A DNA stretch of 64,000 bases. It comes from Desulfocicer sp963675955. Lineage in GTDB: Bacteria > Desulfobacterota > Desulfobacteria > Desulfobacterales > Desulfobacteraceae. The notes beneath the pieces were generated by a model. That model ran no database searches and had not been told where the DNA came from. It worked only from the letters and a program-made list of their open reading frames with translations. Positions within the stretch are counted from its first letter, which is position 1. Every line of letters begins with the position of its first letter. The translations under genes and the position numbers were made by a program. Location: the NCBI GenBank assembly GCA_963675955.2, contig CAXXVR010000002.1, forward strand, positions 1,178,001 to 1,242,000. The letters run 5' to 3'. This document shows, piece after piece, positions 43,786-53,304 of the stretch.

Positions 43786-45093
43786 ATGGAGTGGTATATT
43801 GTCCTTGCCATCCTTGTTATTTCGTTGACCCTTTTTCTTTTCATCGGGTTACCTGTGGCCTTTTCACTGGGATTTCTCAGTATGTTGAGTGCCCTTGTTT
43901 TCTGGCCAGGCACCACCGGACTCTATGGGGTTGCCCTGGCGGGATACGGTCATATGGGAAATTATACCCTTGTGTGTGTGCCCTTGTTTATTCTCATGGC
44001 TCAACTGGTCATGCACAGCAGGATGGGCACAGACAGCTACGAGGTGGCTGATCGATTTTTACGTCAGCTTCCTGGGGGGCTTGGTATGACCAGTGCGGTT
44101 TTTGGAGCGATATTTGGTGCCGTATGTGGTGCCAGCACTGCCGGCACCGCCACTGTGGGCCTTTTGTCTTTGCCTGAAATGATGAAACGGGGGTATCAGT
44201 CGGGTATATCCGGGGCTATTGTGGCCTTTTCCGGGGCACTTTCTATTCTGATTCCTCCAAGTGTTATTCTTATTCTCTATGGTACTCTTGCCAATGAATC
44301 TATTGGTGCTCTTTTTGCCGGTGGTATTATACCGGGTCTGTTGATGACTGTATTTGCTTTGATTTATATCTATGTCCGGGTCATGATGAATCCTAAGATT
44401 GCACCCAGGGATGAGGTTCGTTACACATGGAAAGAAAAGTTTTCATCTCTGTGGAAGGTATGGTCACTGCTTGCCGTTGTACTAATGCTTTTGGGTACTA
44501 TTTATTCCGGTATTGCTACGCCCACCGAAGCCAGTGCCATTGCCTGTTGTTCTGTTTTTATCATTGCGCTTATGAAACGGAGCCTTGATCTTGAAACGGT
44601 TAGAACGGCGTTGATGCAGACGGTGAAAACCACGGCCATGATTGGCTGGATTATTATTGGCGCCACATCTTTTGGATATGTCATCATTTATTCCGGTTGT
44701 GCTGCTGAACTCACCGACTGGGTGATCTCTTTACCGGTTCCAAGCACCGTGATTGTGATCGTCCTGATGCTGGGATTCCTTTTCATGGGCATGTTTCTTG
44801 ATCCGGCCGCCATTGTTATGATGACCACCCCCATTATCCTGCCCATTCTTCTTGCCCTTGAGATTAATGTATTATGGTTCGGTATACTCATGGCAATCAA
44901 CATGTGTGCTGGCAATATTTCACCACCCATGGGTCTGAATCTTTACATTGTCAAGGGCTTGATGCCTAATGAAATAAACCTTGGAGGGCTTTTTAAGGCA
45001 GCTGTACCTTTTATGGTATTAGATATTGTCACTATTGCCCTTGTGATGATTTTTCCCGGTATTGTAACTTGGTTACCAGCCTTAATGGTCTGA
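43786..45093 (+). CDS. TRAP transporter large permease (DctM family), operon 1
   Basis: This 435-residue permease has about 12 membrane segments. It has FIGLPVAFSLGFLSM, GAIFGAVCGASTAGTATVG, SGALSILIPPSVILILYG, GTIYSGIATPTEASAIACC and MGMFLDPAAIVMMTTPIILP. All are characteristic of DctM, including the two internal-repeat P-P-S and D-P motifs of the sodium-dependent elevator transporter. It completes TRAP operon 1, with 130 bases to the acyl-CoA dehydrogenase gene. Confidence 0.93.
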   Translation: MEWYIVLAILVISLTLFLFIGLPVAFSLGFLSMLSALVFWPGTTGLYGVALAGYGHMGNYTLVCVPLFILMAQLVMHSRMGTDSYEVADRFLRQLPGGLGMTSAVFGAIFGAVCGASTAGTATVGLLSLPEMMKRGYQSGISGAIVAFSGALSILIPPSVILILYGTLANESIGALFAGGIIPGLLMTVFALIYIYVRVMMNPKIAPRDEVRYTWKEKFSSLWKVWSLLAVVLMLLGTIYSGIATPTEASAIACCSVFIIALMKRSLDLETVRTALMQTVKTTAMIGWIIIGATSFGYVIIYSGCAAELTDWVISLPVPSTVIVIVLMLGFLFMGMFLDPAAIVMMTTPIILPILLALEINVLWFGILMAINMCAGNISPPMGLNLYIVKGLMPNEINLGGLFKAAVPFMVLDIVTIALVMIFPGIVTWLPALMV

Positions 45094-45225
45094 TACCAAC
45101 ACTACAATGATGCTTTGTGCTAAAATCGTATGGCAATTATTGACCCATCGCTAAATTGTTCAATCAGATTGTTGATAATAATAAAAATATTTAAAATAGG
45201 AAAAATTCACGAATAGGAGTAAGCA

Positions 45226-46389
45226 ATGGACTTTGAGCTGTCAAAAGAACTTACCATGCTGCAGAAAGCCGTCAGGGAATTTGCCAAGAAAAAAATCGCT
45301 CCCAATGCCGATGAATGGGATGCAAAGGATTATTTCCCCTACAGGGAAGCGGTTCTTCCCATGGGTGAACTGGGATTTTACGGCACGGTGATTCCCGAGG
45401 AATATGGTGGAGAGGACATGGGTTGGCTTGCGGCCATGATCGTCACCGAAGAGATTGCCAGATGTTCAAGCTCCCTGCGGGTACAGGTAAACATGCAGGT
45501 CCTGGGATGCGCCTTTACCATTTTTAAATATGGTACGGAAGCCGCCAAGAAAAAATATATTGAAAAACTGTGCACAGCAGAATACCTGGGCGGCTTTGGT
45601 ATTACAGAAGCCGATGCCGGTTCCGATGTCATGGCCATGTCCACGGTGGCCGAAGAAAAAGAAGATCATTATCTCCTGAACGGATCTAAAACCTGGATCT
45701 CCAATGCTGACATTGCCGATGTCCTGATCTGTTATGCCTATACAGATAAGGACAAGGGCAGCAAGGGCCTTTCTGCCTTTGTCATTGAGCCCAAGAACTT
45801 TGCAGGAATAAAAACCTCCGGTCTCGATAAACTGGGTTCCCACTCTTCTCCCACCGGTGAGGTGTTTCTTGATAACGTAAAGGTACCCAAGGAAAATCTC
45901 CTGGGAAAACCCGGTGACGGTGCCAGAATTCTTTTCAGTTCCCTGAATCATACCCGCCTTTCCGCCGCAGCCGGTGGTGTGGGACTTGCCCAGGGATGTC
46001 TGGATGAGGCCGTTAAATACTGCAATACCAGAAAACAGTTTGGTAAAACCATCGGTACCTTTCAGATGAATCAGGATATGATCGCCCAGATGGCGGCTGA
46101 AATCGACGCCGCCCGTTTCATGGTGTATCGTGCTGCAGCAGAAAAGGACAAGGGCAATCTCAACAATGGCCTGGATGTGGCCAAGGCCAAATATCTGGCC
46201 GGTGAAGTGGCCACAAAAGCATCCAACTTTGCCATGAGAATTCTGGGTGCCTATGGCTACTCCACCGAGTATCCCGTGGCCCGTTTTTACAGGGATGCCC
46301 CCACCTACAGCATGGTGGAAGGCTCTGCCAACATTTGCAAGATGATAATTGCACTGGATGCCCTGGGTGTAAAAAAGGCAAACAGATAA
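45226..46389 (+). CDS. Acyl-CoA dehydrogenase
   Basis: This is a 387-residue flavoprotein of the acyl-CoA dehydrogenase family. It has FGITEADAGSDVMAM (FAD/substrate segment), NGSKTWISNADIADV, NTRKQFGKTIGTFQMNQ, ILGAYGYSTEYPVARFYRD and the catalytic base in APTYSMVEGSANI, where the usual E-G-T is E-G-S. It oxidises an acyl-CoA to the enoyl-CoA and passes electrons to electron-transfer flavoprotein. The substrate chain is unknown. AGGAG precedes the ATG. It is flanked by a TRAP importer and CoA-transferase genes, which suggests import, CoA activation and oxidation of one organic acid. Confidence 0.92.
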   Translation: MDFELSKELTMLQKAVREFAKKKIAPNADEWDAKDYFPYREAVLPMGELGFYGTVIPEEYGGEDMGWLAAMIVTEEIARCSSSLRVQVNMQVLGCAFTIFKYGTEAAKKKYIEKLCTAEYLGGFGITEADAGSDVMAMSTVAEEKEDHYLLNGSKTWISNADIADVLICYAYTDKDKGSKGLSAFVIEPKNFAGIKTSGLDKLGSHSSPTGEVFLDNVKVPKENLLGKPGDGARILFSSLNHTRLSAAAGGVGLAQGCLDEAVKYCNTRKQFGKTIGTFQMNQDMIAQMAAEIDAARFMVYRAAAEKDKGNLNNGLDVAKAKYLAGEVATKASNFAMRILGAYGYSTEYPVARFYRDAPTYSMVEGSANICKMIIALDALGVKKANR

Positions 46390-46405
46390 GCCCTTCCCAT
46401 TGAAC

Positions 46406-46421
46406 TGGCATCGGCTCTGCT
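46406..46421 (+). promoter_or_regulatory. Possible sigma-54 promoter before the CoA-transferase genes
   Basis: TGGCATCGGCTCTGCT has GG and GC with 10-base spacing (46407-46408 and 46419-46420). The -12 element is CTGCT, not TTGCT. A transcript from here would carry the CGGGATG/CATCCCG hairpin (46444-46473) in its leader. Confidence 0.35.
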
Positions 46422-46443
46422 GATTTTCATTTTTGTGTGCCGC

Positions 46444-46473
46444 CGGGATGTCTGCGGTTCCCGTGGCATCCCG
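46444..46473. terminator. Hairpin between acyl-CoA dehydrogenase and CoA-transferase
   Basis: CGGGATG (46444-46450) pairs with CATCCCG (46467-46473) around a 16-base loop. There is no T-run after it. It could limit read-through from the dehydrogenase gene or stabilise a processed end. Confidence 0.35.
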
Positions 46474-46559
46474 TGTGGTTCACAAGGTGGCCGAAGTTGT
46501 GACAAAGCCTGTATGCTATTCTATTTTAAGAATAAATTAAGTAGGAGTGTGTGGAAAGT

Positions 46560-47537
46560 ATGAACTTAAAGCAAGATAAGGTTATGGATCTTACAACGGC
46601 TGTGAGCACCTATGTGAAAGATGGCTATCATCTTTCAATAGGGGGTTTTACCATTAACCGAAATCCCATGGCTGCAGTGTATGAAATAATCAGGCAAAAG
46701 ATAAAAGATATTCATCTATACGCCCATTCTAATGGTCAAGGTGTGGATGAACTCATCGGTGGAGCATGTGTCTCTCACCTGGAAATAGCCTATGGGGGTA
46801 ATGGTAAATTTGCATCCACCTGTATCCGATTTCGCAAAGCAGTGGAAAAAAATCTTATTCAAGTAGAAGATTACACTAACTATCAGATGACCTTGCGATT
46901 TCTGGCAGGGTCCATGGGTGTCCCTTTTCTGCCCTGTTTATCTTCATTGGGAACAGATATCGTTAATAAATGGGGTTTTTCAGAAGAGATGAGAAAAAGT
47001 ACTGACAAGCTGCCAAATGAAAAACTTACCGTAATGGATAATCCCTTTTCAGGTTGGCTGGACGCGAAAAAGGTGGTACTGGTCCCTGCCATTCAGCCAG
47101 ATGTCACCATTATCCATGTTCAAAAAGCCGATCCCCGGGGCAACTGTCGGATTCAAGGGCTTACCTTTGCCGATGTGGAACAGGCCAAAGCGGCAAAACA
47201 TCTCATTGTTACCTGTGAAGAGCTTTGTGATAATGATGTACTGAAAACAGATTCCGATCAGAATCAGATTCCTTTCATTCATGTGGATGCGGTTGTTCAT
47301 GTACCCTATGGGGCCTATCCTACAGCTTGTTACCATCATTATGATTATGATCCCCAATATTTAAAAACTTATTTACAAAAGGCTAAGAATAACACCACCC
47401 ATGGAGCTTATCTTGAAGAGATGATCTATAAATGCCCCACACAGGATGACCTCATTGCTAAAGCAGGCTTAGAATGTATGGCAGCCATTACCGCCGACCC
47501 CACAACCGGTTATGCCAAAAACCTGGACAGAAAATAA
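46560..47537 (+). CDS. CoA-transferase subunit A (glutaconate CoA-transferase-like)
   Basis: This protein of about 325 residues belongs to the class I CoA-transferase family, alpha subunit. GYHLSIGGFTINRNPMAAVYEI matches the G-G-F loop, and FLAGSMGVPFLPCLSSLGTDI and VVLVPAIQPDVTIIHVQKADPRGNCRIQG are typical of GctA-like subunits. It pairs with the next gene product to move CoA between an acyl-CoA and a free acid. The start is uncertain: ATG 46560, or GTG 46551 three codons earlier, which sits too close to GGAG (46544-46547). The next gene begins 11 bases after its stop. Confidence 0.88.
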   Translation: MNLKQDKVMDLTTAVSTYVKDGYHLSIGGFTINRNPMAAVYEIIRQKIKDIHLYAHSNGQGVDELIGGACVSHLEIAYGGNGKFASTCIRFRKAVEKNLIQVEDYTNYQMTLRFLAGSMGVPFLPCLSSLGTDIVNKWGFSEEMRKSTDKLPNEKLTVMDNPFSGWLDAKKVVLVPAIQPDVTIIHVQKADPRGNCRIQGLTFADVEQAKAAKHLIVTCEELCDNDVLKTDSDQNQIPFIHVDAVVHVPYGAYPTACYHHYDYDPQYLKTYLQKAKNNTTHGAYLEEMIYKCPTQDDLIAKAGLECMAAITADPTTGYAKNLDRK

Positions 47538-47548
47538 GGAATCCTTAA

Positions 47549-48313
47549 ATGAAATATACATTGAAAGAGATGATGGCCATCACCGCAGCCCGAGAGATCA
47601 AAAATGAAGATATCGTGTTCTGTGGAACTGGTATCTCCATGTTGGCAGCCATGGCTGCCAAAAATATTAATGCCCCGGAAAGTGTTATTTTTTTTGAAAC
47701 GGGGGCTATTGATTCCAAGCTGGAAGAGATGCCCCTGGCTGTGGCAGATTCCCGGGTAATGTATCAAACCTCGGCCAATGCGGGATTGTTAGATGCTTTT
47801 GCCACCATGCAAAATGCCATTACAGGTAAATATGTGGTGGGAATTCTCGGGGCGGCCCAGGTGGATAAGTTCGGTAATTTGAACTCCACGGTTATCGGCA
47901 ATTATGATTTGCCTAAAATTCGATTCTCTGGCAGTGGGGGGGGCTGTGATGTAGCCTCTTTTGTTCCTCGGAGCATCATCTTTATGCAGCATGAAAAACG
48001 TAAATTTGTAAAAAAACTGGATTATATTACCAGCCCTGGATACCTGGATGGTCCGGATGGGCGACAGAATGCGGGTCTTATGCCCGGAGGCCCCGAAATG
48101 GTCATTACCAATATGGGAGTCATGCGGTTTGATGACACGACCAAGGAAATGTATCTGGCCGCCTGTTATCCCGGCATAACACCAGAAGAAATTTTGGAAA
48201 AAATGGAGTTTTCTGTGGATATTTCCCGGACAGAGGAGGCAATTCCACCCACCCAGGAAGAGTTGACACTTTTAAGGGAAAAATGTGATCATCAGCGCCT
48301 AATATTGGGATAA
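47549..48313 (+). CDS. CoA-transferase subunit B (glutaconate CoA-transferase-like)
   Basis: This 254-residue beta subunit has the catalytic Glu at residue 50 in VIFFETGAIDSK, matching Glu54 of the Acidaminococcus enzyme. Further motifs are GILGAAQVDKFGNLNST, FSGSGGGCDVASF and ITNMGVMRFDD. The substrate acid is not readable from sequence, and dicarboxylates, aromatic acids and short-chain acids are all known in the family. It is the last gene on the plus strand before the convergent binding-protein gene at 48482. Confidence 0.9.
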   Translation: MKYTLKEMMAITAAREIKNEDIVFCGTGISMLAAMAAKNINAPESVIFFETGAIDSKLEEMPLAVADSRVMYQTSANAGLLDAFATMQNAITGKYVVGILGAAQVDKFGNLNSTVIGNYDLPKIRFSGSGGGCDVASFVPRSIIFMQHEKRKFVKKLDYITSPGYLDGPDGRQNAGLMPGGPEMVITNMGVMRFDDTTKEMYLAACYPGITPEEILEKMEFSVDISRTEEAIPPTQEELTLLREKCDHQRLILG

Positions 48314-48481
48314 TCCAATATTAAGTCGCATGTTCAAGTATTCGTCTGGGGGATGGTTAAGGCGTAAATTGCAACTGGCCAATGTCGTTTTTACAACAAG
48401 TTTGAGTGGAAGTTAAATTCTGGTAACGGATTGAGTGTCGTTTTTAACAATGGTGAATGGGATATTCACATACATCAAACC

Positions 48482-49429
48482 CTAACGCACAATGACATCT
48501 GAGATAATCAAAAGGGAGGTGGGAATTTGCACACCAATCTTTTCAGCGGTTTTCATATTAATTAAAATTCGAAAATAATTCAGGGTGGAACAGGGGATAT
48601 TTTTTGGTTTTTCGCCATTGAATATTTTAATGGCTTTCAATGCTGCAAGGGTTCCAAGATCGTAGTAGTCCGGTACAAGTCCCATCAACGCATCATCATC
48701 AAGCACCATACTTTCCACGGCTGCAAACGAAGGAATTTTAAGAGAATTTACCTGCTGCATAATTTTTTTCCCAAGGGAAATAATCCTGGAATCCGAAGGG
48801 AAATAGATAGCATGGAAGTGATTTTCCATACTTGAAATAGCTCTGTCTACATCACTTGAATGGGTAATGGGAAAGGCTTTAATCTCAAAATTCATCTGGG
48901 TACTTAAACGATGAAGAAGTTCAATTTGTATGCAAGAGTTAGGTTCAAGGGGATTATACATTACGGCAAGGATTTTGTAGTCCACCACTTTTTTCAAGGC
49001 TTTAAGCTGGGAATTCAAGGGTACCATACTGCTGACGCCTGTGGTGTTGTTACCTGAATGTTCCCAGCTATCAATGATACCGGCTTTCACTGGCCTTGTC
49101 ACCACATTGAACACAATGGGAATATCCTTAATTTGGGACATTACCTGACGTGTGGCTGTGGTCCCGAAAACATAAATAAGATCGGGAGGGGTTTGAAGGA
49201 GAATTGTGATGATATCCTCAAGTTTGTTAGTATCTTGTTCTGCATTGTACATATGATAGGTTATAGAGTAAGGGCTTTTGGCAAGATAGGCTTTAAAGCC
49301 CTGTTCTGCTGGGGTTTCATTTCTCCAAGTAATCATGGCAATGTCGTATGATTTTGTCATCTGTGCCACACATGGGCCATCCGGATACAACAGAAAAAAA
49401 CAAACCACCATGAGGATGAAATGAATCAT
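48482..49429 (-). CDS. Periplasmic ABC-type (PF04392-like) substrate-binding protein
   Basis: This is a 315-residue protein starting MIHFILMVVCFFLLYP, a signal peptide ending near ...CVAQ. The body shows YDIAMITWRNETPAEQGF, PDLIYVFGTTATRQVMSQIKDIPIVFNVV, TGVSSMVPLNSQLKALKKV, YFPSDSRIIS and LVPDYYDLGTLAALKAIKI. This is the order of ABC_sub_bind proteins. The frame is open upstream to 49624 (GTG, overlapping the regulator stop), but that would bury the signal peptide behind 65 implausible residues, so I prefer ATG 49429. It has no ATPase or permease partner. It is the third gene after a kinase and a sigma-54 regulator, so a role as a ligand-presenting co-sensor is an attractive guess. Confidence 0.8.
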   Translation of the reverse strand: MIHFILMVVCFFLLYPDGPCVAQMTKSYDIAMITWRNETPAEQGFKAYLAKSPYSITYHMYNAEQDTNKLEDIITILLQTPPDLIYVFGTTATRQVMSQIKDIPIVFNVVTRPVKAGIIDSWEHSGNNTTGVSSMVPLNSQLKALKKVVDYKILAVMYNPLEPNSCIQIELLHRLSTQMNFEIKAFPITHSSDVDRAISSMENHFHAIYFPSDSRIISLGKKIMQQVNSLKIPSFAAVESMVLDDDALMGLVPDYYDLGTLAALKAIKIFNGEKPKNIPCSTLNYFRILINMKTAEKIGVQIPTSLLIISDVIVR

Positions 49430-49620
49430 ATCTCTTGCTCGCAACCTGAAATAAGATGTGGTGTAACTGAAATTTTTATTTTTTGATTGATACGTTAAAA
49501 AGTAATATCCCTGTCTTGCAGGGCGGCTACTCAAAAAAACTTTAAGTGCTTTTGAGGTAATAAAATTGATGCCGGCACAACTGCAGGATTCAGGGTAAAC
49601 TGCACTAACAACGCCTTTCA

Positions 49621-51012
49621 TCACCTGTGTATCCCATTTAGTTTCTGTAGTCTTCGATTCAGTGCAAAACGGCTGATTCCCAATATTTCAGAAGCTTTCG
49701 TCTTATTGTTGTCGGCTTTTTCAAGGGCTGTTGTGATAAGTTCCATCTCCTTTTTTGCTAAAGCCTGGGTAAAATTTTCCCCATCAGACAATGGAGCTGA
49801 TGGGCCTGAGTCCGAGGGAGTGCAATTCAATTTGTTTTGAGTAAATTCAATACCAAGGTTTTCAGGTCCAAGGACGATATCTTGGGCAAATATCACCGCC
49901 CGCTCCACTACATTTTTCAGTTCACGTACATTGCCCCGCCATTGATGCCCGGCCAGCAAATCTAATGCCTCCTGGGAAAAGATCATCTTTTTTTTACCCA
50001 TTTCTCTACAGAATTGTTCTAAAAAATAATTGGCAAGCAGTGGAATATCATTTTTGCGTTCCCTTAACGGTGGAATAAAAAGAGTAACTACATTCAATCG
50101 ATAATAGAGATCTTCCCGGAACAGACCTTGGGAAATGGCCTGTTCCAGGTTTCGGTTGGTTGCAGTTACAATACGCACATCCACTTTGATATCCCTGGCA
50201 CTGCCCAGGCGTTTGAACTGTTTTTTTTCCAAAAAACCCAAAAGCTTTACCTGTATGGAAATGGGAAGTTCCCCAATTTCATCAAGGAAAAGAGTGCCCG
50301 TATCTGCCAGCTCAAATAGGCCTTTTTTCAGGGCCTTTGCATCGGTGAAAGCGCCCTTTTCATGCCCGAATAATTCACTTTCTAAAAGGGTTTCGGGCAG
50401 GGAAGAGCAGTTGATTTCCATAAATGGATGATGAAGCCTATGGCTTTTGTGGTGAATAGCCCCTGCCACCAGCTCTTTGCCGGTACCGCTCTCCCCCCGG
50501 ATGAGCACGGTTGTGTCCTTTGTATCTGCAATGCGATCAATTTGACTGTAAATTTCCTGCATGACCGGGCTCTTTCCAACAATGTCACCATATTTTTCAA
50601 ATTTTTTCTGACGATATCTTAAGTAATGGACCTCCCGCTTGAGTTCAATATTTTGAAAGGCGTTATTGACCAGGGCTTCAAGTTCTTCGAGTTCAAAGGG
50701 TTTGTTGATAAAATTATAGGCCCCGCATTTCACGGCTTCCACTGTTGTCTGGGTATCACCATAGGCAGTCATAATAACCACATTAATATCAAGGTTTATT
50801 TTTCTGATTTGCTTTAACACTGAAATGCCGTCCATACAGGGCAGTCTCAGATCCAAAAGGATCACCATGGGAGAGAAAGCATCCACCAATTCAATGGCCT
50901 CTTCGCCACTTTGTGCGGTTCTTACATTAAACCCATCCATCTTAAAATTTGTTTCAAGGGAGGTACGCAATACATCCTCGTCATCCACAATTAAGAGTCT
51001 TCTATCCTGCAT
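49621..51012 (-). CDS. Sigma-54-dependent response regulator (NtrC family)
   Basis: This 463-residue protein has a receiver (Asp54 in ILLDLRLPCMDG, Lys in INKPFELEE) and then an AAA+ domain: Walker A RGESGTGKELVAGAIH and GHEKGAFTDAKALKKG. The sigma-54-contact loop is GAFTDA instead of GAFTGA. LFLDEIGELPISIQVKLL (Walker B) and WRGNVRELKNVVERAV follow. A C-terminal Fis-type helix-turn-helix is ASEILGISRFALNRRLQKL. I start it at ATG 51012, preceded by GGAG. It overlaps the kinase stop by 11 bases. It probably activates the sigma-54-type promoter of TRAP operon 2. Confidence 0.92.
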   Translation of the reverse strand: MQDRRLLIVDDEDVLRTSLETNFKMDGFNVRTAQSGEEAIELVDAFSPMVILLDLRLPCMDGISVLKQIRKINLDINVVIMTAYGDTQTTVEAVKCGAYNFINKPFELEELEALVNNAFQNIELKREVHYLRYRQKKFEKYGDIVGKSPVMQEIYSQIDRIADTKDTTVLIRGESGTGKELVAGAIHHKSHRLHHPFMEINCSSLPETLLESELFGHEKGAFTDAKALKKGLFELADTGTLFLDEIGELPISIQVKLLGFLEKKQFKRLGSARDIKVDVRIVTATNRNLEQAISQGLFREDLYYRLNVVTLFIPPLRERKNDIPLLANYFLEQFCREMGKKKMIFSQEALDLLAGHQWRGNVRELKNVVERAVIFAQDIVLGPENLGIEFTQNKLNCTPSDSGPSAPLSDGENFTQALAKKEMELITTALEKADNNKTKASEILGISRFALNRRLQKLNGIHR

Positions 51013-53281
51013 GTTTTTCTCCATGGCAAAGGGAAGCGTCCGGTTCTATGATGGGAAACAACAAAGTCACCCGGGTACCTTCATTTTCTCTGCTTTCTAT
51101 GTTGATCTTTGCCCTGTTCTTCTCCAGAAGTTTTTGAACAATGGACAGGCCAAGGCCGCTTCCCCCTGGATTTGTAGTAAAAAATGGATTAAAAATTTTG
51201 GAGAGAATTTCTTTTTTAATCCCATGGCCTGTGTCCTGAAAGATCACTTCAATATGTTGTTTTGGCATTGGCGGGACCGGGGGCTTTAATGAAATTTTTC
51301 TTCCAAGCATCTCATGTTTTTCCTCTTTTTTCCTCATTTTAATGATAACAGTCAGGGTCCCGCCATCGGGCATGGCTTTTAAAGCGTTGAGAAGAAGATT
51401 TAAAAACACCTGTTCAATTTGTTCCCTGTCTACAGATACCTGTGGCAGATCTGAATCCACTGTCTTAACCAGGATGACATTGGACTGTTTCATCTTTTTC
51501 CAGACAAGGGCAAGGGTTCGTGTGATGATATTAGAAAGATCTACACTGGCAGGAAGAGGATTTTTTGGTCTGGAAAAATTGAGCAGATCCGTTACTATTT
51601 TATTTAATCGATCAATTTCATGCAATATACCCTGAATCAACACCTTTCCTTGGTCATCAGGTACTCTTCTGGCAAGAATTTGGGTGGCAGTCTTCATACC
51701 AGCAAGGGGATTTCTGATTTCATGGGCCATGCCCGCCGAAAGCTCTCCAAGTGAGGCTAAGCGATCCACTCGGATCATCTCCGCCTCCATTCTTTTTTTT
51801 TGTGTAATATCCCGAATAACAGCTATGGCACCCACGGTCTCTTCATCAACATTTTTAAGGGCAGAAGTATTTAGTTCAATAAACCTTGGAATTTCCTGCC
51901 CTTCTTTACAGATAATTTGTTCTATATGTCTGTTGGTCATAATGATATTATTTTTTACGCAGGCCCTCAATCGTTTTAGAATTTCATCTGCACTGGAAGA
52001 AAGAGATGACTGAGAATAGATTATAGGATGTTCTGACCCATTAAGACAAGTGTCCTGCATTTGAAGGATACGTTTGGCACTGGCATTAAAAGAGGTGATT
52101 TCCATATCTTTATTGATGGTTATGATACCACTTGGCACACTTCTTAAAACATCCTCATTAAAGCTTTTCAAGGTCATTATTTCTTGAATACTTTTTTTTA
52201 GTTGTGAAGTCATTTTATTAAACTCGTTTGCCAGGGAGCTGAGTTCATCACCGGAATCCACGGTAATAAAATGATCCCATTTCCCATCTCCGATGGCTCT
52301 GGCACCGTCAATGAGATGGCTGATGGGGGTGGAAATGCTTTTACCAAAAGCATAGGATGCAAGGATGATTAAAAAAGTGATGACACCAAAAAAAGAGAGC
52401 ATTCGATAGCGTAGGGTGATGATATCCTTCATCAGTTCTGATTTTTCAAGGGAGATACTGATCCGCCAGTTCATAACCTTGCATTGAGTGAAAATCATTC
52501 GTTTTTTTATTCCATTAAATTCATAATCGCCACGCCCCTTTTCACCACTAATCATTCTTTCTATTAACATGGATAGTCCGGAGCTTTCTTGTTTCAGATG
52601 GTCTGGATCTTCCATCATTTTTTTTTCCGGGTGAAAGATAAGCTTTCCCCGGTGATCCCACAGGCAGGCATATCCGCGTGATCCTATTTTCAAAGACGAT
52701 ACGAACTGGGTAAATGATGGCAGATGGATATCAAAAATGATCATTCCCACAGGAAGCTGGTTATTTTCAAAATCATAGACCTTTTTGGATATCAGCAGTA
52801 AAGGGCGGCTGTCGTCGTCCTGGGCAGGAATATAGGTGGTTTTTAGATTCTCATCAGTTATGGATGTCCACTTGGCAGGATTAGTTAAATGCGATATTTC
52901 ATTGTTTTGTGTTTCAGGTTCAGTCAGGATGGGCTTTCCATTTAGGTCTACGAGATAGATGGTGTTAAAATAGCGATTTTTTTTCTCATAATTTGACAGA
53001 AGACGTCTCACCGTATCAAGGCGCTGACCAAATTCAAACTGGAGGAAAGACAGCTGTATAAAAGGATAATTAGATAAAAGGGAGATTTCTTTTTCCCTGG
53101 CTTCAAAATAAAATTGAATTTGTTCTGCAGTTTTATCTAGCAGCTTGGTAAGCTGTTCATTGGACTGAATTGTCATAGTTTGTGCCATGGTGTGATAGGC
53201 AAAAAAAATGGAGATTAAAAGAGGCAGTAGTCCTAATGAGAAAAATATCAGAAACAGTTTGGCTCGAATAGTTGAAAACAT
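51002..53281 (-). CDS. Membrane sensor histidine kinase (dCache-HAMP-PAS-HisKA-HATPase)
   Basis: This is a 759-residue kinase. Membrane helices near 7-28 and 285-306 enclose a two-part Cache sensor (NTIYLVDLNGKPIL, then GYACLWDHRGKLIFHPE). A HAMP follows, then a PAS domain (SVPSGIITINKDMEITSFN). HisKA has His520 in GMAHEIRNPLAG. The ATPase has NLLLNALKAM, DTGHGI and GGSGLGLSIV. This architecture resembles DctB-type kinases that control C4-dicarboxylate or TRAP uptake. ATG 53281 is chosen because the frame's upstream extension runs through a terminator hairpin at 53305-53343. The regulator gene overlaps its end. Confidence 0.9.
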   Translation of the reverse strand: MFSTIRAKLFLIFFSLGLLPLLISIFFAYHTMAQTMTIQSNEQLTKLLDKTAEQIQFYFEAREKEISLLSNYPFIQLSFLQFEFGQRLDTVRRLLSNYEKKNRYFNTIYLVDLNGKPILTEPETQNNEISHLTNPAKWTSITDENLKTTYIPAQDDDSRPLLLISKKVYDFENNQLPVGMIIFDIHLPSFTQFVSSLKIGSRGYACLWDHRGKLIFHPEKKMMEDPDHLKQESSGLSMLIERMISGEKGRGDYEFNGIKKRMIFTQCKVMNWRISISLEKSELMKDIITLRYRMLSFFGVITFLIILASYAFGKSISTPISHLIDGARAIGDGKWDHFITVDSGDELSSLANEFNKMTSQLKKSIQEIMTLKSFNEDVLRSVPSGIITINKDMEITSFNASAKRILQMQDTCLNGSEHPIIYSQSSLSSSADEILKRLRACVKNNIIMTNRHIEQIICKEGQEIPRFIELNTSALKNVDEETVGAIAVIRDITQKKRMEAEMIRVDRLASLGELSAGMAHEIRNPLAGMKTATQILARRVPDDQGKVLIQGILHEIDRLNKIVTDLLNFSRPKNPLPASVDLSNIITRTLALVWKKMKQSNVILVKTVDSDLPQVSVDREQIEQVFLNLLLNALKAMPDGGTLTVIIKMRKKEEKHEMLGRKISLKPPVPPMPKQHIEVIFQDTGHGIKKEILSKIFNPFFTTNPGGSGLGLSIVQKLLEKNRAKINIESRENEGTRVTLLFPIIEPDASLCHGEKHAG

Positions 53282-53304
53282 TTTGGGTAAGAGTAGGCAA
53301 ATAC

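Noticed and set aside
45126..45142. TGGCAATTATTGACCC upstream of the acyl-CoA dehydrogenase as a sigma-54 promoter
   Set aside because: The position required for GC at -12 holds CC, so the essential element is missing.
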